Shown here: one piece after another, positions 8,364-15,649 of the stretch
Position numbering within the stretch: the first letter of the stretch is position 1
Layout: the number at the start of each line of letters is the position of its first letter
NCBI GenBank assembly: GCA_022565075.1
Contig: JADFKG010000010.1
Coordinates: 1-23,165 of the forward strand
From: Chloroflexota bacterium
Lineage (GTDB): Bacteria > Chloroflexota > Dehalococcoidia > SM23-28-2 > RBG-16-64-32
Direction: 5' to 3'
DNA length: 23,165 nucleotides
Position numbers and translations under genes: made by a program
Notes under the pieces: generated by a model
What the model saw: the letters and a program-made list of their open reading frames with translations, nothing else
Told to the model about the DNA's origin: nothing
Databases searched by the model: none

Positions 8364-10121
8364 TTATACCGCTGCGGGGAGGTCCGCGGGTTCCAGCGGC
8401 TGGTAGCGGGTGACTGAGTCGAAGAGGTCGAGGGCGGAGCGGTCTTCGCTGATGCCGCGCATGGCGCCGGTGCCGCCCAGCCGTTCGCGGATGAAGAAGC
8501 GTGTGACGGCGGCCTTGCGGGCGTCGCCGCTGGCGTCCAGTTCACCCTGAGCCGCCTCCAACAGGAGGGCCGCCTGTGCCAGGTCCGCGAGCGCGGCCGT
8601 CACGCGGCGGGAGTTGAGCTGGCGCACGTCGTCGTCGGCGCGCGCGATGAAGGCGATGATCTCCTGCGCCTCGCGGCGTGCCTGCGCCACGGCGTCCTTC
8701 ATCGCCGATAGAGATGAGTGCGAGACCGCGGACAGGGCGGCGTCCACGCGGTTGAGGAGCGCGTCGTGGGCGCTCTCCTTGCCGATGGCACGCAGGACGT
8801 CCAGGCAGATGATGTTCTCGGTGCCCTCCCAGATCGTGTGGCACTGGGCGTCTCGCAGCTGGCGCGCGGTCGGGAAGGTCTCGATGTAGCCGTTGCCGCC
8901 GTACATTTCGACGGCCTGGCTGGCCAGTTCGAGGCCGCCGCGAGCGCCCTTGAACTTGGTCAGCGGCACGAGGATGCGGTACAGGCGCCGGCCCTCTTCG
9001 TCGCCCTTGCTGGAGGCCAGCGACGCCGCCTCGAAGACGATCGCCGAAACGGCTTCGACGGCGACGACCATGTTCACGAGCGTCTCGCGCACCAGCGGTA
9101 GTTCGTCCAGCCGCTTGCCGAAGGCCATGCGGTGCGCGGCGTAGATCGCTGACTCGAGGAAGGAGCGGCGCATGATGCCGAGGCCCATCGTCGCCACGCC
9201 CATGCGCGAGCCGTTGACCATGCCCATCATGCGGTTGAGGCCGCGTGTCTGGGACTCGGTGGCACTGGGGTTGCTCATGATGTGCGCTTCGGCGTCGACG
9301 AGTTCGATCTCCGCCGTTGGCACCGACCGTGTGCCGAGCTTGTCCTTGAGGCGCTTGATGTGGATGCCGTTGCGGGACCCGTCCGAGCGCTCGCTGGGGA
9401 TGAGGAACAGGGCCAGGCCGCGCAGGCCTTCGTCGGCGCCTTCCGGCCGGGCGAGGGTGACGATCGCCCTGGCGTCGACGTTGGAGCAGAACCACTTGGC
9501 GCCGTTAAGCACCCACTTGCCGTTCACCTGCTTCGCCGTCGTCTCGCTGGCCGCCAGGTCGGAGCCGCCGCGGATCTCCGTCATGAACATGGCGCCGTCC
9601 CACGACCCGTCGTAGGTCGGCGATTGCAGCCGCGGCAGGATCTTCTCACGCACGTCGGGCGGGGCGTAGCGGTCGACGAGCGCCTCGACGCCGCCGGTCA
9701 TGCCGGTACTGCAGACCATGCCTGTGTCGGACTGGCTGAGGAGGTAGGTGAAGGCCGAACCGAGCACGGTCGGGATATCGCGGCCGTCGCGTGCGGCGAC
9801 GCCGGTCGGTCCTTCGTTCCAGATGTCGCGCTTCTGGTCGATCGCCGATGGGTGGTGGACGATGCTGGCGATCTCATCGCCCCAGCGGTCGTAGCGTTCG
9901 AGGCGCGGCGGGTTCTTGTCGATGATCTCTGCGCGCTCGGCGATCGGCCCGCCGCAGAGTTCGCCCCAGCGCCGCAGGACACCCTCGGCCCAGTCGCGAT
10001 CGGCGGGTGCGACGTAGCGGTCCATCAGCTTGCTCAGGTTGGGGTCGATCTCATACCAGTTGAGACCGATCGCTGATTCGGTCTGGGCGTAGTCGATGGC
10101 GCCGGTCGTTTTTGTTGTCAT
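8364..10121 (-). CDS. AidB-like acyl-CoA dehydrogenase family protein
   Basis: A 585-residue FAD-dependent acyl-CoA dehydrogenase-fold protein, longer than the usual 380-400 residues. It resembles the AidB branch: an N-terminal segment with NPPRLERYDRWG (70-81), then the flavin strand MTEIRGGSDL (180-189), KWFCSN (209-214), and the C-terminal YGGNGYIET with the candidate catalytic Glu, RDAQCHTIWEGTENI, and a long helical C-terminal extension. Family knowledge: E. coli AidB is a flavoprotein induced by alkylation stress, while most relatives have unknown acyl-CoA substrates. ATG at 10119-10121 is preceded by GGGAG about 8 nt upstream. It lies 41 bp after the FKBP gene and 4 bp before the hydrolase. 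I infer a role in acyl-chain metabolism, not DNA repair, but neither is shown. Confidence 0.85.
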   Translation of the reverse strand: MTTKTTGAIDYAQTESAIGLNWYEIDPNLSKLMDRYVAPADRDWAEGVLRRWGELCGGPIAERAEIIDKNPPRLERYDRWGDEIASIVHHPSAIDQKRDIWNEGPTGVAARDGRDIPTVLGSAFTYLLSQSDTGMVCSTGMTGGVEALVDRYAPPDVREKILPRLQSPTYDGSWDGAMFMTEIRGGSDLAASETTAKQVNGKWVLNGAKWFCSNVDARAIVTLARPEGADEGLRGLALFLIPSERSDGSRNGIHIKRLKDKLGTRSVPTAEIELVDAEAHIMSNPSATESQTRGLNRMMGMVNGSRMGVATMGLGIMRRSFLESAIYAAHRMAFGKRLDELPLVRETLVNMVVAVEAVSAIVFEAASLASSKGDEEGRRLYRILVPLTKFKGARGGLELASQAVEMYGGNGYIETFPTARQLRDAQCHTIWEGTENIICLDVLRAIGKESAHDALLNRVDAALSAVSHSSLSAMKDAVAQARREAQEIIAFIARADDDVRQLNSRRVTAALADLAQAALLLEAAQGELDASGDARKAAVTRFFIRERLGGTGAMRGISEDRSALDLFDSVTRYQPLEPADLPAAV

Positions 10122-10162
10122 AATGCGTCTCCCGGAGTCAGGGTTTCGCCCCGATTGTACTC

Positions 10163-11419
10163 CTATGGCGCCGTCACCAGTATGTCCACGAGTGTGATGT
10201 CGAATATGAGCGTCGCGCCGGCTGGAATGGTGCCCTGCCCCGTGTCGCCGTAAGCGAGATCGGCCGGGATGATGAGGCGACGCGTGCCACCCTCGGCCAG
10301 GCCAGGCAGGCCTTCTTCCCAGCCCTGGATCACGCCGCCGCCGCCGATGATGACCTGGAACGTGGACGGCCTGCTGATCGAACTGTCGAACATCTCGCCA
10401 GTGTCCTGGAGCCAACCTGTGTAGTTGACCGCTATGGTGTCGCCGATCTGGGCGACTTCGCCGGTCCCCGGAGCGAAGTCGATGTAGACGAGGCCGGATT
10501 CGAGCGTCACCTCATCGCCGGTGATTTCAGGTGGGCTTTCGTCGGCTACACCGGGGGTTTGGGCGGGCACGGTTGGTGCCGGCGTCGGCGTTGGCGACGG
10601 CGCCGGTATGAGGATGTCGACGAGTTCGATGTCGAAGATCAGCGTTGCGTTGGGCGGGATGGTGTCACCGGCGCCGACATCGGCGTAGGCGAGCTCGGGC
10701 GGGATGATGAGGCGGCGCTTGCCGCCCTCGGCCATGCCCTCCAGCCCCTCATCCCAGCCCTCGATCACCTGTCCGACGCCGATCACCACCTGAAACGCCT
10801 CCGTGCGGCTGAGCGAGCTGTCGAACATCTTGCCGGTGTCCTGGAGCCAACCTGTGTAGTCGACCGCTACGGTGTCGCCGATCTGGGCGACTTCGCCGGT
10901 GCCCGGAAGGAAGTCGATGTAGACGAGGCCGGACTCCGTCGTGATCTCTTCGCCGACGACCTGCGGCGGGCTCTCCAGCGGCACGACGGGTGTGTGGGCG
11001 GGTAAGGTTGGCCCGGGAGTGGGCGTCGTGACGGCCACCGTTGGATCCACCACTAGCGAGTCGTCGCCGTCGCCGCCACCGACCAAGACGATGATGCCGA
11101 GGACGGCGAGCGAGCTGACGAATAACGTCAGTGCTGCCGCGACGACGAAGCGGCTCGATAGGAAATCGCTCGGCCGGCCGGAGCCGGCGATCGCCTGGTC
11201 GCTGCTCCTCAGGTCGCGGTCGACCTCGCGCCGTTTCGCGGGGTCGCTGAGCACTGCGAACGCTTCTTGCACCTCGGCATGGCGTTCTGCCGCGCGCGGC
11301 TTGCGGCTGGTTTCCGGGTCGTATGTGCGTGAGAGCCGCTCGTGTGCGCGCTCGATTTCGTCCGGGGTGGCGTTGCGGTTGACCTGGAGTATTGCGTAGT
11401 AGTCTAGGTTGTCTGCCAC
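10163..11419 (-). CDS. membrane protein with degenerate J-domain and two tandem FKBP-type peptidyl-prolyl isomerase domains
   Basis: A 418-residue protein. Residues 3-72 are a J-like domain (LDYYAILQVNRNATPDEI...EAFAVLSDPAKRREVD), but the HPD tripeptide that stimulates DnaK is replaced by DPE in TYDPETS. A single membrane helix spans about 91-114, then a Thr/Pro linker. FKBP domain 1 is at about 160-275 and domain 2 at about 300-415. Both keep active-site features: YTGWLQ, MFDSS, VIxGW and AY. The two domains are nearly identical, with little divergence at the DNA level. Topology is inferred as J-domain in the cytoplasm and FKBP domains outside. The start GTG at 11417-11419 is favoured by AGGAGG 10 nt upstream; an ATG at 11455 lacks a ribosome site. 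It has its own promoter and probably leads the transcript through the GNAT gene. Confidence 0.85.
   Translation of the reverse strand: MADNLDYYAILQVNRNATPDEIERAHERLSRTYDPETSRKPRAAERHAEVQEAFAVLSDPAKRREVDRDLRSSDQAIAGSGRPSDFLSSRFVVAAALTLFVSSLAVLGIIVLVGGGDGDDSLVVDPTVAVTTPTPGPTLPAHTPVVPLESPPQVVGEEITTESGLVYIDFLPGTGEVAQIGDTVAVDYTGWLQDTGKMFDSSLSRTEAFQVVIGVGQVIEGWDEGLEGMAEGGKRRLIIPPELAYADVGAGDTIPPNATLIFDIELVDILIPAPSPTPTPAPTVPAQTPGVADESPPEITGDEVTLESGLVYIDFAPGTGEVAQIGDTIAVNYTGWLQDTGEMFDSSISRPSTFQVIIGGGGVIQGWEEGLPGLAEGGTRRLIIPADLAYGDTGQGTIPAGATLIFDITLVDILVTAP
10379..10498. repeat. internal duplication, copy in FKBP domain 2
   Basis: About 120 bp that match 10814-10933 at an offset of 435 bp with only a few substitutions. 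The repeat encodes the start of the FKBP fold, from ESGLVYIDF to MFDSS. Confidence 0.85.
10814..10933. repeat. internal duplication, copy in FKBP domain 1
   Basis: Partner of 10379-10498. Similarity at the DNA level, including silent positions, indicates recent tandem duplication or gene conversion within the gene. Confidence 0.85.
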
Positions 11420-11429
11420 GGGCCACTGG

Positions 11430-11435
11430 CCTCCT
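11430..11435 (-). promoter_or_regulatory. Shine-Dalgarno AGGAGG that decides the J-FKBP start
   Basis: AGGAGG lies 10 nt before GTG 11417-11419. The 11-bp palindrome GGCCAGTGGCC lies between them. The in-frame ATG at 11455 has no such site. Confidence 0.6.
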
Positions 11436-11475
11436 GTCTGGAATGCGCCCGCCATGTGGCAGGCGCGTGAGGTTA

Positions 11476-11504
11476 ATTGTAGGCAGGCCAGCGTGGCGGG
11501 ACAA
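11476..11504 (-). promoter_or_regulatory. sigma70-type promoter for the J-FKBP gene
   Basis: On the minus strand, TTGTCC (11499-11504) and TACAAT (11476-11481) are separated by exactly 17 bp. The predicted start near 11469 gives a leader of about 50 nt containing AGGAGG. This is one of the best-matching promoters in the window. Confidence 0.65.
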
Positions 11505-11574
11505 GGATTGCCGACAGATGGCCGCGTGACGTGTGACGCGTGACTCTGTCGCTAGTCCCGGTTCGCTGCTTCCG

Positions 11575-12444
11575 TTACGCCTCGTGCGAGTTCATCAGCC
11601 GCTGCCAGCGTTTCTCGGCGGCGGCGGCGAACGTCTGCATCTCGGCGGGGTCGAGGACGCCCTGCTCCGTGATGTAGCTCGTGACGAGGCGCGCCGGCGT
11701 TACTTCGTAATATACGTTGCGCACTTCGAGCCAGTTTTCGGAGCAGACCTCTTTCGTCGGGCCCTCTTCCGGGGCGAACGGCATCGGCTCGCTGGGCGCG
11801 GTAACCTTGAGCGTCTCCGCGGCTGTGTAGAAGGGGACGCCGGCGTCGTGTGCCGCCAGGGCCAGCATTCGCGTCCCTATTTTGTTGATGAAGTCGCCCT
11901 CGGGCAGGATCGAGTCGGCGCCCACCATGACGGCGTCGGCTTCGTTCACGAAGAGCGCCATCTGCGCCTCGGTGATCAGCGTCATCGAGATGCCGGCCCG
12001 CACCATCGCCTTCGCCACGCGGATGCCCTCGTTCGTCGGGCGCGCCTCCGAGATGATTACGCGCCGCGGCTTCACGCGCGTCAGCAGCTCGATCACAGTG
12101 GATGAGTAGCTGAAGGACATGACCGTTCCGGTCGGGATCACCTTTCGGGCGGACAGCGCCATCCCTTCGGGCGCTGTGCTGATCGCTTCGATCGTGTCCG
12201 CGGCGGAAGCCGGACCGTCGCCCGTCTCCAGGTAGCGGCTCCAGGCCGCGGCGACGGCGTTTTCGATCGCCGCCATCATTGGCCGCGCCAGGGCCAGGGT
12301 TCGGCAGCTATCGCGAAACTCCTCGCCCGGCATGCCGTCGGCGACGCCGCGCAGCGCTTCGAGCGCCGTCAGGGCGAGCTGGCGGGCTCCCTTTTCTCTA
12401 TCCGCCCGAATCTCGGCGACCGCGGCCTTGATCTCTGACCTCAA
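11575..12444 (-). CDS. eIF2B alpha/beta/delta-family protein (isomerase-like fold)
   Basis: A 289-residue protein of the family that includes eIF2B regulatory subunits, methylthioribose-1-phosphate isomerase (MtnA) and ribose-1,5-bisphosphate isomerase. The diagnostic C-terminal motif GADSILPEGDFINKIGT is present with its Asp, but the loop where the sugar-phosphate isomerases keep a catalytic Cys (ILTHCN) reads VMSFSYSS, so the Cys is missing. This resembles the eIF2B-like, probably non-isomerase branch. The start is TTG at 12442-12444, chosen for GGAGGA 4 nt upstream and a sensible helical N-terminus. The gene is transcribed divergently from the APH/P-loop gene and has a long 5' region with two hairpins. 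Ligand and role are unknown; nucleotide or sugar-phosphate sensing is a guess. Confidence 0.75.
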   Translation of the reverse strand: MRSEIKAAVAEIRADREKGARQLALTALEALRGVADGMPGEEFRDSCRTLALARPMMAAIENAVAAAWSRYLETGDGPASAADTIEAISTAPEGMALSARKVIPTGTVMSFSYSSTVIELLTRVKPRRVIISEARPTNEGIRVAKAMVRAGISMTLITEAQMALFVNEADAVMVGADSILPEGDFINKIGTRMLALAAHDAGVPFYTAAETLKVTAPSEPMPFAPEEGPTKEVCSENWLEVRNVYYEVTPARLVTSYITEQGVLDPAEMQTFAAAAEKRWQRLMNSHEA

Positions 12445-12448
12445 CGGT

Positions 12449-12454
12449 TCCTCC
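12449..12454 (-). promoter_or_regulatory. Shine-Dalgarno GGAGGA for a TTG start
   Basis: GGAGGA ends 4 nt before TTG 12442-12444. No ATG or GTG with comparable spacing exists, so TTG is the most likely start of the eIF2B-family gene. Confidence 0.6.
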
Positions 12455-12463
12455 AGTCCTCAC

Positions 12464-12494
12464 AAAAACAATAAGCCGGGGTCATGTGACCCCG
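12464..12494 (-). terminator. hairpin with T-rich tail in the leader of the eIF2B-family gene
   Basis: CGGGGTCA and TGACCCCG (12477-12494) form an 8-bp inverted repeat with a 2-nt centre. Reading the minus strand it is followed by GCTTATTGTTTTT, as in an intrinsic terminator. It lies between the probable promoter and the start codon, so it could be an attenuator. The perfect dyad could equally be a protein-binding operator. Confidence 0.4.
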
Positions 12495-12546
12495 ACTCTT
12501 ACTCTGCAGATGAAAGACACCCATAGGACGACGTGCCTCCGCTTCT

Positions 12547-12566
12547 AAAACGCCGGCTGACCGGCG
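12547..12566 (-). terminator. second hairpin with TTTT tail in the same leader
   Basis: CGCCGG and CCGGCG (12551-12566) pair around a 4-nt loop and are followed on the minus strand by TTTT (12547-12550). The short tail makes it a weak terminator on its own. Confidence 0.35.
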
Positions 12567-12588
12567 GCGAGTTCTTCTGGTGGCGCCA

Positions 12589-12617
12589 ATCCTACACCAC
12601 AAGCAGCGATTTGTCGC
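12589..12617 (-). promoter_or_regulatory. possible promoter of the eIF2B-family gene
   Basis: On the minus strand, GCGACA (12612-12617) and TAGGAT (12589-12594) are 17 bp apart, each matching four of six consensus bases. It would give a leader of about 140 nt that includes both hairpins. Confidence 0.35.
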
Positions 12618-12653
12618 GCGCCCCGCCGCTGTCCTCCGCGCACAAGCGCCCCG

Positions 12654-12659
12654 TATACT
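12654..12659 (+). promoter_or_regulatory. -10 element TATACT, leaderless arrangement for the APH/P-loop gene
   Basis: TATACT ends 6 nt before the GTG at 12666 and no Shine-Dalgarno is present, so transcription would start at or beside the start codon. I see no convincing -35 box at the right distance. Confidence 0.45.
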
Positions 12660-12665
12660 GTCCCC

Positions 12666-14303
12666 GTGCCCGCATCCGACCTTCCACCCGTCATCCAGGG
12701 GCTCCTCAGCGCCGCTCCTTATCCCCACCGCACCGGTCGCATTCAGCTCATCCAGACCCACATCTCGTACGTCCTTCTGACGCGCGACTACGTCTACAAG
12801 ATCAAGAAGCCTGTCGACTTCGGCTTCCTTGATTACTCGACGCTCGGCAAGCGCCGCTACTATTGCCAGCGCGAACTGAAACTGAACCGCCGCCTGTGCT
12901 CCGACACGTACATTGGCGTCGTCCCTATCCGCAAGACGCGAGACGGCTACCGCATCGACGCGGTAGGGCAGGATGGGCCGAGGCCGAAGGGGCGCATCGT
13001 CGAGTACGCGGTCCTCATGCGGCGGCTGCCGGAGGAGCGGATGATGCACCGCCTGCTGGAGCGCAACGCCGTGACGAAGCCGATGCTGCGGGACGTCGCC
13101 GAGAAGCTGGTGCCGTTCCACCAGGCGGGGGCGGCGACCAGCGCGCGGATCGCCGCTTACGGCGATTGGGCGATCCGCTACAACGTGCGCGAGAACGTGC
13201 GGCAGTGGACGCCTTTCATCGGCCGCACGATCACGGCGGAGCAGGACCGCATCCTGCGCAACTATATCGAGGCGTTCTACGCGCGGCGGGCCGATGTGAT
13301 GCAGCGCCGAGTCGACGAGCGGCGCATCCGCGAGTGCCATTCCGATCTGCGCTCCGACGCCGTCTGCTTCGTCGATCCGCAGGCCGGCCCGGACGGCATC
13401 TGCATCTTCGACTGCGTGGAGTTCAACCGCCGCATTACGCACGTCGACGTCGCCCGCGACGTGTCGTTCCTGATGATGGACCTGGAGTACCGCGGCCGGC
13501 CGGATCTGGCGGCGGCCTTCACGGATCACTACATCGAGAAGGCCGCCGATGCTGATCTGCCTGACGTGCTGCCGTACTACGCCCACTACAACGCCTGCGT
13601 CCGGGGCAAGGTCGAGAGCTTCCTCCTCGACGCGCCGACCGTGCCCGAGTCGCAGAAGCGCGCCGCGGCCAAGCGCGCCCGCCGCTACTTCGAGCTGGCC
13701 TGCCGCTACGCCGAGTCGCTGCCGCCGGCGATGCTGATCATCACCTGTGGCCTCGCCGGCACGGGCAAGTCCAACATCGCCCGCAAGCTCGGCCGCCAAC
13801 TCGACGCGGCGGTGCTGACCTCGGACGTCGTGCGCAAGGAGATGGTGGGGATGGACGCACGGGAGCGCGTCCTGGATGAGTACCGTGGCGGGCTCTACTC
13901 GGCGGAGATGACCGAGCGCACCTACCAGGCGCTCTTCGACGGTGCGCGCGAGCAGCTGATGGCCGGGCGGTCCGTGATCCTCGACGCCTCGTTCACGCGC
14001 CGCGAGCACCGGCGCGCCGCCGCTCGTCTGGCGCGGGAGACTGGCGCTCAGTACGCCTGCGTTGAGGTGAGCGCTGCGGAGGGCGCCGTTCGCGAGCGCC
14101 TGGCCGGCCGACTGAAACGAGGTCGTGACGCCTCCGACGCCCGCTGGGACATCTACGTGCAGCAGAAGCGCCGCTTCCAGCGCCCGTCTGAGGTGCCGCG
14201 GGAGCGCCTGATCAGCGTCGACACCTCGCAGCGAGGCGCCTGGAGCGTAGCGCCGATCCTCGATGCCCTGCGCCGCGTTTCGCCGCTGAGCGTACCGGGC
14301 TAG
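12666..14303 (+). CDS. bifunctional aminoglycoside-phosphotransferase-like / P-loop kinase protein
   Basis: A 545-residue two-domain protein. The N-terminal domain (about 1-340) is an APH-like kinase: YVYKIKKPVDFGFLDYSTL near 42-60 holds the ATP-binding Lys, HSDL at 225-228 takes the place of the catalytic HxDL loop, and IFDCVEFN near 248 is the metal-binding segment. The C-terminal domain (about 355-535) has Walker A GLAGTGKS at 362-369 and resembles gluconate kinase/zeta-toxin-type small-molecule kinases (ILDASFTRREHR near 438). The same fusion is widespread in bacteria and usually annotated as AAA-family ATPase. The name should not be read as antibiotic resistance; the substrate is unknown. 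The start is GTG 12666, just after a -10 box. Its stop TAG (14301-14303) lies in the left copy of the 39-bp repeat. Confidence 0.85.
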   Translation: MPASDLPPVIQGLLSAAPYPHRTGRIQLIQTHISYVLLTRDYVYKIKKPVDFGFLDYSTLGKRRYYCQRELKLNRRLCSDTYIGVVPIRKTRDGYRIDAVGQDGPRPKGRIVEYAVLMRRLPEERMMHRLLERNAVTKPMLRDVAEKLVPFHQAGAATSARIAAYGDWAIRYNVRENVRQWTPFIGRTITAEQDRILRNYIEAFYARRADVMQRRVDERRIRECHSDLRSDAVCFVDPQAGPDGICIFDCVEFNRRITHVDVARDVSFLMMDLEYRGRPDLAAAFTDHYIEKAADADLPDVLPYYAHYNACVRGKVESFLLDAPTVPESQKRAAAKRARRYFELACRYAESLPPAMLIITCGLAGTGKSNIARKLGRQLDAAVLTSDVVRKEMVGMDARERVLDEYRGGLYSAEMTERTYQALFDGAREQLMAGRSVILDASFTRREHRRAAARLARETGAQYACVEVSAAEGAVRERLAGRLKRGRDASDARWDIYVQQKRRFQRPSEVPRERLISVDTSQRGAWSVAPILDALRRVSPLSVPG

Positions 14304-14326
14304 CGGCCGGTGGAGCCGTGGCCGCC
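14288..14326. repeat. 39-bp direct repeat, left copy
   Basis: Exactly identical over 39 bp to 15650-15688. This copy contains the end of the APH/P-loop gene (last codons and TAG) and, beyond it, a useless copy of the last codons of dut on the other strand. Its centre has the dyad ACCGG-GCTAGCGG-CCGGT. Confidence 0.95.
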
Positions 14327-14417
14327 CTGAAGATCCGTCGAGATTCGCGAACGGCCCCGGACGAGCGCTATTCAACCGATGTACGTGAATAATCTCGTCT
14401 CTTGGCAGTAAATGCGC

Positions 14418-14445
14418 TTGACCTCAGCGGTCATTCGATTATACT
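14418..14445 (+). promoter_or_regulatory. strong sigma70-type promoter of fic
   Basis: TTGACC (14418-14423) and TATACT (14440-14445) are 16 bp apart. The predicted start near 14452 gives a leader of about 30 nt that carries a good ribosome site. Confidence 0.7.
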
Positions 14446-14470
14446 AGTGACGTGGAGGCATTTACTAACG

Positions 14471-14476
14471 AGGAGG
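14471..14476 (+). promoter_or_regulatory. Shine-Dalgarno AGGAGG that decides the fic start
   Basis: AGGAGG lies 6 nt before ATG 14483. An upstream in-frame start at 14402 would lie before the promoter's -10 box and is therefore unlikely. Confidence 0.75.
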
Positions 14477-14482
14477 TATGAT

Positions 14483-15595
14483 ATGCGCCTAACCCTCACC
14501 TTCAATGAGGAGGACGAGGACATTAAGATGCGTTTGGCCTTCGCGGATCAGCGTAGGTACGTCATTCGTGCGCTCGTGCCAGAAGGGTATGAGAGCTACT
14601 TCCAAGACCAAGCTCGATATACCAGCGCCCACGCTTCGACCGCCATTGAAGGCAATCCCATGTCCCCTGATGAGGCCATGAAGATGCTCGCTACGCATGA
14701 TCAACCCGACAGTTCAGAGGGACAGGAGAAGGTGAATCTGGACGAGGCTTATGAGTTGGCCGCACAGCTAGCTGCCGACAAGTCTACCGACATCGACCAG
14801 GGCCTGATACGAACGCTGAACTCGATAATCCAGAAGAGCCTTCCCGACCCGAAGGCTCGTGGAAGAGGCAAGTATCGGGTTGGACAGAGCTTCATCATCG
14901 ACAAGGCAACCCGTGACATCAAGTACCGCCCTCCTGCAGCAGAGGATGTTCCCGAGTTGATGGATGACTACGTGACCAATGTCGCCGAGTGGATCGACCG
15001 ACTCCCTGGGCCGATCGCCGCAGCGTTGGCACACTTTGGTCTCATCTCCATCCACCCGTTCGAGGATGGAAACGGCAGGACGGCTCGGCTGGTGGCTGAC
15101 ATGGTGCTCGACCTCACGAGCTGGTCAGTTGAGAGCATGCTCTCGGTCAGCCAAGCCATTCTGGACGACCACGCAGGCTATATTGCGGCCTTGGCGGAAG
15201 CTCAGGGTAAGGTTTTCACGGAGGATGTTGATGTGACGCCGTTCGTGAGGTTCCACACCAGAATGCTGGCCATGTCGGCAGCGTTTCTCGAGGAGAAAGT
15301 GATTCGTTTCAACCAGCGTCGAGACGAGTTTATCGAGAACTCAGACGAGCTGAATGAGCGTCAGGTGACAGGATTAATGTTCATGCTCGACATCGGCCCG
15401 ATTTCCTCGTCTAGATACGCAAAACTCAATCATAGTTCGCAGTCGTCGGCAATTTCCGATCTCACTGATCTCCTCAACGATGGCGTCGTGAAGCGACTCG
15501 GAACGGGCAAGACAACCCGATACGACCTGGAAGACGAGGTACGCAGGCACATTGAGATGGGGAGCGGAGAGGAGGTCGGGGCGAAACAACAATGA
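14483..15595 (+). CDS. Fic-domain protein (AMPylase family) with N-terminal inhibitory motif
   Basis: A 370-residue Fic protein. The catalytic motif HPFEDGNGRTAR (191-202) is complete (HPFx[D/E]GNGRxxR), so AMP transfer or another nucleotidyl transfer to a protein hydroxyl is expected. An autoinhibitory motif STAIEGN begins at Ser52, with Glu56 and Gly57 matching [S/T]xxxE[G/N]; this places it among self-inhibited class II Fic proteins, which need no separate antitoxin. The C-terminus (about 300-365) reads as a winged-helix domain (SSRYAKLNHSSQSSAISDLTDLL), as in many Fic-DOC-wHTH proteins. Gene composition is less GC-rich than the neighbours and the gene sits alone in a repeat-bounded cassette, both signs of transfer. 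The target is unknown; similar genes are thought to act in regulation, stress or toxin-like roles. Confidence 0.9.
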   Translation: MRLTLTFNEEDEDIKMRLAFADQRRYVIRALVPEGYESYFQDQARYTSAHASTAIEGNPMSPDEAMKMLATHDQPDSSEGQEKVNLDEAYELAAQLAADKSTDIDQGLIRTLNSIIQKSLPDPKARGRGKYRVGQSFIIDKATRDIKYRPPAAEDVPELMDDYVTNVAEWIDRLPGPIAAALAHFGLISIHPFEDGNGRTARLVADMVLDLTSWSVESMLSVSQAILDDHAGYIAALAEAQGKVFTEDVDVTPFVRFHTRMLAMSAAFLEEKVIRFNQRRDEFIENSDELNERQVTGLMFMLDIGPISSSRYAKLNHSSQSSAISDLTDLLNDGVVKRLGTGKTTRYDLEDEVRRHIEMGSGEEVGAKQQ

Positions 15596-15649
15596 GAGCC
15601 ACGCGGTCCAGAGGGACGATCAGAGCCGCTCTGTTCTGCCCGTGTGCCC

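Larger units (their letters stand above)
14327..15649. mobile_element. putative integrated single-gene cassette carrying fic
   Basis: A 1,323-bp segment bounded by the exact 39-bp repeats. It is clearly more A/T-rich than the flanking DNA and holds one gene with its own consensus promoter and Shine-Dalgarno. Without the segment and one repeat, the two flanking genes would be convergent with stop codons overlapping in CTAG. No integrase or transposase is inside and the ends show no terminal inverted repeats that I can see. Left non-coding part 14327-14482 holds the promoter; right part 15596-15649 holds only a short CAGAG-CCG-CTCTG hairpin. Confidence 0.6.

Noticed and set aside
11524..11544. 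Three closely spaced GTGAC units upstream of the J-FKBP promoter
   Set aside because: Too short and irregular to call a repeat element or binding-site array.
12666..14303. Aminoglycoside resistance gene
   Set aside because: The APH-like fold fused to a P-loop kinase is a widespread family of unknown substrate; nothing indicates antibiotic phosphorylation.
12441..14375. 644-codon open frame on the minus strand opposite the APH/P-loop gene
   Set aside because: Arg/Ala/His-rich translation with no motif; the plus-strand protein has two recognisable kinase domains. High GC keeps the opposite frame free of stops.
15621..15633. CAGAG-CCG-CTCTG hairpin after fic as a terminator
   Set aside because: The stem is only 5 bp and no T-run follows.
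14327..15649. Insertion sequence or transposon
   Set aside because: No transposase, no terminal inverted repeats, and a 39-bp duplication is too long for ordinary target-site duplication.
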